A stretch of DNA of 64,000 nucleotides from Siniperca chuatsi (lineage: Eukaryota; Chordata; Actinopteri; Centrarchiformes; Sinipercidae), in assembly GCF_020085105.1 (NCBI RefSeq), contig NC_058046.1, positions 12,928,175 through 12,992,174 of the forward strand, written 5' to 3'. Position numbers and translations under genes: made by a program. Under the pieces are notes generated by a model. That model was not told where the DNA came from, did no database searches, and saw only the letters and a program-made list of their open reading frames with translations. Of this stretch, positions 45,801 to 56,100 are shown piece by piece (positions within the stretch are counted from its first letter, which is position 1; each line of letters begins with the position of its first letter).

Positions 45801-48800
45801 AACAGGCTCCCGCACCCCTACTGAACTCAAGACGGGGAGTATAAGGCGGAACAGGACAGTGACAGAGCCCTCTGTCTACAGCCCAAACCAGGGGGATGTC
45901 TTCACCTCTGTGTTTAATGGCAGAGGAATGCCCAAGAGTCCCACAGTCAGCCTGGAGACGTCCTTTGTCGGGACCAGGGGGGGCTCAGAGGAGCAGCTTG
46001 TGGATGGCAGGCTGGCCAGGGGAGGAGGCTCAGGCCTCGGACTCAGTGGTCTGGGAGGCCATGGGGCCGTGGAGCAACCCAGCCGGGAGAGGGAGCAGAG
46101 CAGCCGAGAGCGTCTAGCAGGAGATGGTGGCTCTTCGTCTAGTGGAGGCAATGTGGGAGGAGGTGGAGGTGGCGGCGGCGGAGGAACTCAGTTTAAAAGC
46201 CGCAGTCAGAGCTTTAACACGGACACCACAACCAGCGGCATCAGCTCCATGAGCTCCAGCCCCTCCAGGGAGACCGTTGGAAACCCTGAGCATCCCGAAC
46301 CCGAACCAGACTCCTCTGACTGTGTGAGTCTCAACACAGTGGTGTCAGCCAAGACTGTCAAAACGCTCTCTTCCCTCACCCCCCAGGCTCAGACCAACCA
46401 CATGTCCACGTCTAAGTCCTCTACTGTCTCTCTGGTGCCACCCGGCTCCTCGCACACTCTCCCCCGCCGAGCTCAGTCTCTCAAGTCTCCTTCAGTAACT
46501 ACCATCAAGAGCCTGGCTGACTGTAGCTTCATGTACACCAGCCCACGGGACGCGCTTGGCTACGCTACACTGAAGAGGCTGCAGCAGCAGAGGATACATC
46601 CGTCTTTGTCTCACAGCGAAGCGCTGGCTTCACCAGCCAAAGACGTGCTGTTCACCGACACTATCACAATGAAGACCGGCAGCCTGGACTCCAGATTAAC
46701 GCCTCGCAGGTAAGTCAGCCATCGCTTCAGGGACAATAAAAATAATAATTATTAATTAAAAAATAATAAAAATAGGGAAGCAGACACTGTTGAAACAGAA
46801 TGTATATATTTTTCCTTTGTCTACATGAGTGTGTATATTACTTTTTTCCAATGATATGTTTGTTGTTGCATGAATGGAAAGATGTGTGTTTACTCATCCT
46901 AGAGAAAAACACAAAACATGCCTCCATTTGTGCTACTGTAGCTTAAACAGCTATGTGCCTGAGGTAGGGTTTTGGTTTCTGTCTACCTTGGCAATGACAG
47001 GTGTGAGTGTGTTTTTTGTGCACCTTCTGCTATGTCTGTCAGGATATCAGATAGGAGGGGTACCTGTCCAGAACCCGGCGTCTTAAGTCCATACCGCAGG
47101 CTGTCCAGAACACTTGTACCGCGGTGGGTGGACCTACCCAGTGTCCTCCTTAGTAGAGATGGAGCTTCTAGCACCGATCCAGACAAATACGTCCTTGCTG
47201 CTTTTAGTTTAGTAGCAACTACAGCTCTATGTCTACAGTTGTTTTGCCATTGCTGTGACTCCTGTAGCCCCATAGTGTGAGTTTGCCCCATGTAGATTGG
47301 TCACTTGCTGGTTGTTCCCTCCTGTTAGAGCTGTAACCCTTCCTAGAGGTATAAACAGCACACAGGTAGAGAGATCGGTACCACAATATAGATGTGGCTC
47401 TACTGTTTGTTCCGGTATGAAAAATGGATTTTAATTGTTACGTCACTCATGCGTGTTAAAACAAAGTTGGGTGAAGAAATTTGGAAGATTTAGAGAGACA
47501 GCACAGAAGGCGTGACCAAAAGATGGGTAAACAACTAAGCTGTGAATTCAGTTCTTGATTAACTTATTAACCGTTTGGTCTATGAAAGGAAAGAAAATAG
47601 TGAAAAATGTGTATCACAATTTCCCAGAGCCCAAGGTGACAAACAAATAGTTTGTTTTGTTTGATCAACAGTCTAAATAGTTTTGATTAATTAATCGTTT
47701 AGTCCACAAAATGTCAGAAAACAGTAAAGAATGCCTATCACAAGATTGTAGAAGCCAAGCTAAAGTTTTCAATTATTTGTTTTGTCAAAAGCCCAAAGGT
47801 ATTCAGTTATATAAAACAGCAAATGTTGAGAGTTTTTGCTAGAAAAAATTATCCACGATTAATAAATTAGCAGAATAGTTAGCGATTAATTTTCAGTTGT
47901 TGACTTGAAAAAAGTTACATACTGTGATATATATAATTATTGTCCAATATTTAAAATGTTTAGGTCTTCATACCAGCTCTAACCCCTTTTTAGCAAGGAC
48001 ACTTGGACACTAAATTTCTGCCTACATTTAAACTCTCATTTGTTATTTTTTTCTGTGTGAAGCTATAGACTCTGATCCTTTGATGCTTTAGGGTATTTTA
48101 AAGCTATGCCAAAAGGTACCTGACATTGCTTTAAGGCAGTGATATCACACTTTGGATCGACACGTTCCCTCTTCTCTGAGTTTACCTGTAGCTGCTGCCC
48201 TGTTAGCTTGCTACTGTGTGTTGGGCTTTAGAGCCCATTGTGATCCCAACCTCTGTTCACTAAGTCTCTGTCTCTGTGCTTTTATGTTCACTTATTTTCA
48301 CTCCTCACGTTCCTTTTCTGTCCCAGTCTCTCCCCCCGGATCCTCTCACGTACCTCTCCTCTTGCCCTCCCTAGGTTTCTGAAGGCTCTGAGCTTTGCCT
48401 CTCTGGATAAAGAGGAACTACTCAGTCCCATCAACCAAAGCAGTCTGCACCGCTGCTCTTCAGTGCGCTCAATGGTCTCCAGCGCCAACTATGGGTGTAA
48501 CGATGACTACGTTGGCCTAGCACTGCCCATGGACATCAACAATATGTTCCACATCAGAGACTCTGCCTACTTTCAGCAGAGGATCAGCCCGCCGTCTGAA
48601 GAGCGTAAACGCTTCCTCTTTGGCGATGGAGATGGTAAATGTAGCTTTACGCCTGATTAAATGATAATGAAATCACAAAAATGTCAGAATGTGTGTTTGT
48701 GCTCACCATGGTTTTTCGCTCTGTAGGTGATCGCCCTGCTGTTCCAGTACTGAAGCAACAGTTCAGTATCTCTGAGCTGATTGTGTGCCGAGGTGACAGC

Positions 48801-50044
48801 CAGAACCACACGGTGGGCTCAGAGGAGACGGGGCTGCAGGATCACACTGACGAAAACTGCCTCTACTGTGTAGGAGCCATCGTCCTCGGATACCCCACAC
48901 AGCCACAGATGAACAGCACACACCCTCGGACAGGTGAGCTGACACACACACATTCAGTCATTCACATGGACAAACTTTAACCTCAGTGCAGAATATAACG
49001 AATGATCTTTTTCCTGCCAGACTATGTGGACTTCCCATCATGGGGAGGGCAGAGCGGCCATCGTCTGGAGGTGATGCCTCAGTCCAAGTTCTCCGGGGTG
49101 TCAGGCTGCAGCGACGCTGCTGTGTCACAAGGCTCAATCTGTAGCACGCCCACGCCTGGTGACATTGTCATAGGTAAGACCACAAATAACCACAACCTGC
49201 AGGGATGGCTTTCTCAGGATTTCATGTTTTACACATAAAAAATATGTTGCCTTTTGTAAAATTACTTTGTCGTTCCCTTATCATTTCAATAAAACTGCTG
49301 TAAAATGTGTTTATTTCTTACTGTCTGTAGTTTTTCTATGAAAAGAAAATTTAATATTACATTACTTCCACAACAAAATATGAAATTGTCACGGACACCC
49401 ACCTGACAAGAGCAAACCACTATGATGAGAAAGAAAATGAAGATGAAATAAGGATACAAAAACAAAAGAAAAGCATTTAATTTTATTTATGTCTCATTTA
49501 GGTGGCAAGGCGATATCAGAAGACGGCCCCGCCTCCCGAGTCTTGCTGAGGAAGGAGGTGCTTCGCCTCATCATCAACCTCAGCTCCTCTGTAGGAACCA
49601 AAGGCCACGAAACAGGACTACTGACGTAAAGCTCTCTCTTCTCCTTATTCTACACACAATCTTTTGAGATGCATGTTCAATTGCAGAACAATAGAATTCC
49701 TTAAAGTTAAATTTCTCCTTTTCCTGCAGGATAAAGGAGAAGTTTCCCTATGCGTTTGATGACATCTGCCTGTACTCTGAGGTTTCTCACCTCTTAGCCC
49801 ACTGTATGTTTCGCCTGACCTCAAGACGTTTCATACAGGAACTCTTCCAGGACGTGCAATTCATGCCAGTAAGACATTATACTGCCCCTTCCTCTACATT
49901 GTCAGAAACTACAGCTTTGTGTTTACTGTCACATGTATTACATTCCTCTTTTCTCCTTTTAAGATGTTCGAGGAAGCAGAGGCAATCCTCACAAAGCTAC
50001 CAAAACCTGTTGAAGAGGATGTTGACCCTCCTGCAGAATCCTGA
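30859..50044 (+). CDS. rictor: Rictor, scaffold subunit of mTOR complex 2
   Basis: Thirty-seven coding exons, 5199 nt, 1732 residues. Exons: 30859-30907, 31033-31080, 32629-32726, 34806-34870, 35182-35313, 35548-35611, 36162-36288, 36494-36663, 37603-37670, 38101-38168, 38320-38402, 38831-38918, 39156-39246, 39335-39401, 39623-39703, 39943-40043, 40291-40456, 41200-41301, 41385-41431, 41538-41673, 41794-41993, 42136-42262, 42538-42702, 42933-43009, 43133-43211, 43801-43910, 43996-44083, 44236-44328, 44428-44534, 45187-45416, 45602-46709, 48375-48634, 48727-48933, 49021-49173, 49502-49625, 49730-49868, 49964-50044. The N-terminal two thirds is the conserved helical-repeat scaffold (for example RNDSGEENVPLDLTRE, SRDGLARVILSKILTAATD). 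The 1.1-kb exon encodes the serine-rich phospho-region, where RNRTVTEPS (Thr codon 45862-45864, residue about 1130) corresponds to human Thr1135. A run of ten glycines near residue 1227 is not in human. The C terminus keeps FDDICLYSEVSHLL and RRFIQELFQDVQF. Rictor directs mTORC2 to AKT and PKC. Ohnolog suffix undetermined. Confidence 0.96.
33600..33700 (-). repeat. Divergent copy of the 43.3-kb retroelement
   Basis: GATGGACTAGTGACCTCTCC, CTTGCCTTCCACCCA and CATAGTCTCCAG align with the inverse complement of the element at 43324-43710. The copy is short and much more diverged. Confidence 0.5.
36680..37232 (+). mobile_element. CR1/L2-like LINE 3' end in rictor intron 8
   Basis: Opens with the C terminus of a LINE ORF2 (TTERHRKSFLPVAIKLFNSSL, stop near 36774). 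An AT-rich 3' UTR follows, then GAGTTTCCCCTCGGGGATCA, ATAAAGTATTTCTG and a short ATTCTG-repeat tail. It begins just after a CA-repeat that follows the exon 8 donor. An inverted relative is at 61668-61790. Confidence 0.75.
40538..41010. repeat. Dispersed percomorph repeat in rictor intron
   Basis: Starts around GGAATACATTTTGGAAAATATGC and ends around TTCCAGTGTTTGTGCTATGC. I recognise this as a diverged copy of a common percomorph repeat (GGAAATACGCTTATT... AGCTTAGCTTAGCATAAAG). No coding content. Confidence 0.5.
43324..43710. mobile_element. Fish short interspersed element with 13-bp target-site duplication
   Basis: The element runs from CCATCCATCCATCCATTTTC to CTTTAGCCGCTGCACCC. Internal phrases such as GGTACACCCTGGACAGTGGC, CATGCATGTCTTTGGACGG and AGAACCCACGGTAACACGGGG mark a repeat found widely in teleosts. 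GATATTATATTAT occurs on both sides (43311-43323 and 43711-43723), although the flanks are TATTA-rich. Confidence 0.75.
47043..47123 (+). other. rictor: Candidate 81-nt cassette exon of rictor
   Basis: Acceptor CTATGTCTGTCAG, then 81 open bases (RISDRRGTCPEPGVLSPYRR and on to TLVPR) and a GTGGGT donor. Its phase fits exactly between exons 45602-46709 and 48375-48634 and would add 27 residues. Mammalian RICTOR has, as I recall, a longer isoform with extra residues in this C-terminal part. Confidence 0.5.
47550..47900. repeat. Dispersed fish repeat, two tandem-like units
   Basis: Two related units of about 120 bases (from CCGTTTGGTCTATGAAAGG and from TCGTTTAGTCCACAAAATG), each with a GTATCAC/CTATCAC core and a TTTGTTTTGT stretch. 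The block ends in AGTTAGCGATTAATTTTCAG. It is related to the copy at 12463-12675. Confidence 0.55.
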
Positions 50045-51670
50045 TCTCACCCCCTTGCGTTCCCTGCACAGACCCGGTCCTGCCACCCTACAAACACAGA
50101 AAGAACGACTGAGAGAATATAAGTTATGACTAAGGAGATGGGGAGGCGTCTGGCATGTTTCTGTTGCTCAAAACAGAGTACCATAGCCAAGGAAGAGGAG
50201 GAGGTGGTCATCACTCGCCTTTCTTTTAGCAAACACAAGCTGGAAACAAAGGACGTTGATATCTGTAAACTAAATATAACCCGACATGCCTAATGCTGTT
50301 TCAGACTTCTTTTTTTTTTCCTTTTTCTTTTTTTTTTTTTTTTTTACAGCAAAATGGGGGAGCAGTTTAAACAAATACTGTTTTCAGATGGGTTGGCAAA
50401 CTTGAGCGTCACTCAATAATACATACAACATAATGCTTAAGGACAAGCTGGATCATTAAGACAAAGACTCACATTGTGTTAAAAAAATTCTCTAAACATT
50501 TTATCTCTTTCCAGAGGTGGTGTTTTTCTGTAATGAAATGAATAAGGCATGTTGTGTCTACCCAGTGATTCCTCGAACCCTGCATTCTTTTCTCGTTATG
50601 AAACAAAACACTACAGAGGGGTCCTGCTGTTTTTAAAACATATCTGGATCCTTCCTGGTTCATATCCCACCCTGACCTGCCATCTGTTCTAGCCAGATAT
50701 GTGCTTTTGCTTCGCTTGCCTCACCACTTCCTACAACCTGTAGCCTCTTGTCAGCACAGACAGCCAATTACTTTTCTATTTCTTGTATCTCAGACAATCA
50801 AACATCACTAGTATTGTATTTTCTAAAGCACTATATATGCCACCCTTACGCAGTACATGAGGAGAATAGCATGTAATTTAATGCTAGTTAATGCTATCCT
50901 TTACTTGCTTAGGACCTTTAATGTTTTTCTTCAGCCAATGCATTATTAGTAAGCTTCTCAGGAGGTGGGTTGATCTTTGGAAAGATTTATCTGTAGAATG
51001 ATTCATTACAGATTTAGCACCAAACTCTGCTCGCAGACGTTTCGGAAACCTGCATAAGCCCTGCAGCTTACCAGCTCTATGCCTTCTTACCTCTGTGCTT
51101 CACTTTCGCTGCATGTGCAACAAGCATGGCAAAGTTGTAACGTCACCTTAATGTGTTTCTTGCTTCTAAAACTTAAAAAAAGAATAGGTTGCCATTACAT
51201 GCTGCCATTACATTGTTGGAATATAATTACCCCTGAATCTGTTACCACAAAGCAATATCACTGTCTGTCATAGGCTGAGATGGGGGGTGTGATGACTAAA
51301 GGATTTGTAAAAGTTTTCCAGGGAAACGGGGGATCTCTGTTTCCATTGGCTTGTTTTTGCTATAATGCTGCTACACAAATGGACTCATAGAGAGATGATT
51401 CATAGATCAGCTGAGTAATGTCAGATCCGATCTATTTATTATATGTCTGTACCATAGAGTGAGCTCAACCAGAGAAGAAAAAAAGTTATTTATATTTTTT
51501 CCTCAAGACTGTATTATAATTTAAAAAGATTTTTTTTTTTTTTTTTGCCTGAATCGTGGTTTCCCTTGTATAATGTGTACAGTATGTTCTTGGGGGCATT
51601 GATGACCTAAAGAAACATACAATCCTATCAAAGGGATGCATTGTTAATAAAACAAAATTTGAAATACCCA
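50045..51670 (+). other. rictor: rictor 3' untranslated region
   Basis: Follows the stop codon with no coding content. It contains T-rich tracts (50310-50345, 51529-51546). A canonical AATAAA poly(A) signal lies at 51646-51651. Confidence 0.6.
51646..51651 (+). terminator. rictor: Poly(A) signal of rictor
   Basis: AATAAA about 1.6 kb after the stop codon, followed by TTTGACACTCATTTTATTTC. Confidence 0.6.
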
Positions 51671-53161
51671 AAATGTTTGACACTCATTTTATTTCTTTTT
51701 ATTTGTAACTTATATCTGAATTTACTCATACACTGGGCAATGTCCTGTCTCAAACCATAGAATTATGACATTGAAGAAGCTCTGACATGTATGTTCGGTC
51801 AGGATGTTTAACAGTTACTAAGATGGACATGTCAAGTAGCTGCATTATTTCTGCAATAAATGTAGGATGTTGAATATCATTATTAAACTCTATTTCTAAA
51901 GGTAGACACATAAATTTCCATATTGCTTAAGTTAAACTGTCAAATTACCAGCAGAAAAGGACAACAAATTATCACAGTCTTGCTCGTAGCATCTACAGTG
52001 TCCTGGGATGGAGTTTCCTACTTAAACTTTCACAAAAAGTTTTCCCATCATTGCTGCTCCCTACCAAGAAAAGAATAATTGGCATGTTTTATGAACATTT
52101 TAACACTATGTTCAACACAAAATGCACATGTTGAATATGTTGAGACTCCAACCTAGACTTAGTAAATATACTGAGAGTCTGTGTGAGATCTAGAGGCAGT
52201 GAATGGTGGCAATATGTAGAGCAGGATGCTCCCAGACAAAACTCCAGCCTGGCTTCATCTATTCATCTTCGTCTTGATGACCAGAGCAATCCTTTGTCAC
52301 AGAAAATGCACATAAAATGGAGAGAATGGAACAGTTTCTGCAATGTGAGAATGCCATATTTGCATATATTTTATAAATAAAAATCATAGCATTAAAGGGT
52401 CTACAGCTCACCTGGCTGAAAGGCTTTGCTAGGTGCAATAACAGGTGGTACAAATAAAAACTTCTGCACACTGAAATCTGCACAATTTATTTAATTACAT
52501 ACACAAACTTTCAGTCTTGGACCTTTTTTTGTTTTGGTGGTGCAAACTCTAGTGTGCAGATCTAGTGTGCAGAAGTTCTTTTTTGTACCATAAATAACTT
52601 GAAAAATTATGATGTCAAATGTATAAACACATTTAATATTTTTTCACTGATTGCACATTTTACAGCAATGCCACCGTACTGCTATTGAAGAAACTATAAC
52701 ATGAAATGCTGGAGTGTGTGTTCCTTTAAATCACTCTAAACAGTGCAAATGTGAAGTATTCACACATACAAAATAATTACATTCAATAAAAAAAAAAATA
52801 CAAAATGACTCATTCAAGAACATTTGTCGACTTCCTGTACTGTTAAATAATTCTGCAATTGAATAACAAATCTTGCCCAATTGCAGTGCTTGTGAAGACG
52901 GACATGTAGTTTTTTCACAAGTTGAGACAGGAAGGTAAACTCTCATTGCAATCGTCCACTCTTGCATTGCTCAGAAATATCGCACATCTGTGTGTTGCTG
53001 TCTTCAGACCCACTGGTCCATTTCTGATTGAGGTACGTAGTTAAGTTAATGATTTCCATACGGAGACAAATACATGACTCCTTGTTTCCTATCTCTCTCC
53101 TTTTCTGTGTCCATCCTTGTTCAGTTTATTACAGAGGTATTTACTCATTTGTTGTTGGTGC
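51671..53161. other. Region between convergent rictor and npc1l1, probably npc1l1 3' UTR on the right
   Basis: No reading frame with homology. Minus-strand AATAAA signals for npc1l1 are at 53125-53130 and 52486-52491. A foldback element is described separately. Confidence 0.4.
52447..52589. repeat. Foldback (inverted repeat), 37-bp arms
   Basis: The left arm 52447-52484 starts GGTACAAATAAAAACTTCTG and goes on to TGCACACTGAAATCTGCACA. The right arm 52553-52589 is its near-complement, ending GAAGTTCTTTTTTGTACC. About 68 bases separate them. The transcript could form a long hairpin. Confidence 0.75.
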
Positions 53162-56100
53162 TCAGAAACGATCAATTCTCTCCTCTTTCTCCCCCTGTTG
53201 GTTTTCTATCATTTGTGAAGGTCTGCTGGCGTTTGTGGGTGGATTTGTGGAGTTTGAGTCTGGGTTCAATTTTATCTCATTATCTTCATAGCTCATGTTA
53301 TTATAGACATGTATCATATTGTTTCCAATCCTCAGCTCCTGGCTGGCCTTTGCTTTGGCCTGCTGGAGCTGCAGCAGCACTGCTTTATTCACACCAGGAC
53401 CTGAGAAAAGGAAACACGAAGATGTGCAACATGTTGATTCTATTTTACAATAGCTCCTCAAACCTCTTTTTGGTATACATAAACAAGCACCTATAATGTA
53501 CATACCAAAGTAGCTGAGCAGCACAGGGAGGAATATGAGTCCGTGAACCAACCCCAAAAGTGTAATGACCAGGTTTAATCGGAAGAAGAAGATCTGGATG
53601 AGTTGCGCTTTTGCAAAAGCCAACACAAGGATGCCTGGCAGGTTGGTCATAGCAACACCAGCAAACACCTACAGGGTATAAAATAAACATGTTAACTCAG
53701 ACAACTGTTACTGTATGTGGATAGTTATACAACTAACTGTGTGTGGCACTAAAAGCTTTAAATTTGCTTTACATGTGTGAATGATTAACAATGTCTGCTC
53801 TAGATTTCCTTATAGTTTGCTTACCGCACTGCCCATGTTGGCTGTAGCCTCCATGGCTCTTTCTACATGTGTGGGCTTAGTGCTGAGTGCAAAGGATCTT
53901 GTCATATGAGACACAAACTCCACAGAAATGCCCACCGCCTGCAAACAACATAGAGAATGTAAGATAGTAAAGTAAAAAATTACCATAGAAATGTTTACAG
54001 ACTGCAATTTAGTTTTAGGAACAATTTAGTATTGCACTTGCAAAAGGTTTGGGGATTCAAAAGAGACTAAAGATAAAAAATAATAATGGTCAAAATCGAA
54101 GCAGTAGAGGCTAAAATATCATGGTTTTTAGTCCCTAGTATGGGTCAAGCTCCAAAAACACTGAATCCTACATTACCCATAATGCAACTCGATAGCATCT
54201 TTCATCAGGCAGGAACCTACTGAACATCCACGTCTTTCAAACTCCACACTTCCAATGATGCAGGCTTTCTGTTATTAATTTGAAGTCTCCAAACCCAAGT
54301 CAAAATAACCCTGATGACATCACTATGACATCATCAGGGTTTTTTTTTACTTTAAAAAGCTCTCTCTAGTCACAGAAGACATTATACTTCTGTCTTCACA
54401 GGCTGAGTAGTACTCCTCGACAAGTAAAATCATTTGTTAAATGGATAGAGTGCCCCTTTAATCCCCATCATAGACATGTTCTTACCGTGACCAGATTGAT
54501 GAGGGCCACTGCGTTGTAATCGATGCCCCATAGTGTCATGACACCGACAGTATCCACGATGATCATAATTATGGTGATTAGGTTGAGAAGACCGGAGCGT
54601 AAATCCAAACCCAGCAGCAAACAACACACCACAAAGGTCGGCAGCAGACACAGGGAGATGTTGAAGAGTCCCTCTGGCACAATAGTCAGGTACTGCTCGT
54701 AAAATACATTAGTCACCCTGTAAGGAGGGAAGAGAAAAACTGGTCAGAAACTACAGAATGCTCAGATTTAATGGCAATTGCCATATAAATAATAAAAAAG
54801 AAACTGCCCATTCACAGAACTGTAGAAGCAAGAATCAATAAGAAAGAAAAAAGATGAGATGAAGAAGTCTGGGTGATAAAAGTACATACGTGTAAGGAAA
54901 TACTTCAAAGTCAGGTGAGGTGCCTGATATGTTCCTCATGCCAATGGTGATGTTGTGGGCCAACTCTCTGGCCTTCAGCAGCGCAGCAGTGAACTCTTGA
55001 GAGTTGGTTAAAGGTGTGTGGTAAGCCATGAACCGAGAGGCTGAGAACACAGGGGGGAAAAAAAGGCTGACTTACTGTACCATTTCTATTAAAAGAATCT
55101 TTGACTGCTTTAAGGTGATTTGAGATGACTTACCTATAATTTCTCCACTCTGATCTCTCACCACAGCTTTGTCATAGGCTCCAAGACCACTGTTAAAAAA
55201 ATACAATAAGCAGTGACACTGTTGTTTTTATGTTGTGATATTTTTGTATATATATGTGCACATGTGCAGCTACAATACACACCCTTTGGGGCACTGCAGG
55301 TCAGGCCTGTTACCCAGGAAGTCAGGTAGGAATTGGTTGAACTGTTCCACACTGGGCCTGAGGACGCTATTTGGAGGAGTAGCCATACACTTCCGGCCAC
55401 AGAGCAAAGGAACTATTGAGACGTGGGAGCAGGTGTTAATAAAAGAAGGGCAATATCTTTCATCATATATGGAAATTCACAGTAAAGAACGTGTGTTAAT
55501 GTGGTGTTTTCTCAGAAGTGATTCTCACATTGGCTTGTATAACATGATTAATAATGCTTCCACTTGCCATTGTTCCAGAGGTGCATATGTATTTAGGTCT
55601 AGTGTTCTGTCACTTTAAAATACTTGTGTGGCTGCCTGTACTGTAAGCAGTAGGTCACGGTTATAACCAGTAGGCGATTTGAGGGGGGATGCCATCCCCC
55701 TTGTTAGCAAAATGACCAAAATGAATCCCCCTTGTTGACCTGCCATCACCCCTCTCCGTCCCCTAGTAGCCGAGAGAGTGCAGGGGCAGCGGGGTTATTT
55801 GGTTGAATATGTTAGTCTAGTCTGCCTGACTCATTGATCTTTTATCTGACTGAGGTTTGTGCAAGTTATGTATGGCCCCCAAGCATGGCTCTGAAATATC
55901 AGTAGCCTAACTGTGCTGTGTATTGATAACTCCATGGCTCTGTCCATTGTGCTGAACTAGCAGATGGATTTGTAATTGTGCCTTTTTCTCTCAGTCCCGC
56001 CCTTCTGTCATTTTCGTCTTAGATCTATAATATTCACTAAACTATATACTATAAATTCTCCATTCTGTACTATATTGTAGCCTATATACTCTATAGAATA

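Noticed and set aside
45876..46151. Minus-strand open frame opposite the large rictor exon
   Set aside because: Antisense of glycine- and serine-rich coding sequence. The proline-rich product is an artefact of composition.
53162..53668. Single 169-codon minus-strand frame suggesting one npc1l1 terminal exon
   Set aside because: It runs through an intron (53401-53505). With the intron removed the protein matches the family across LLSYFG-GPGVNKA, and the exon phases agree.
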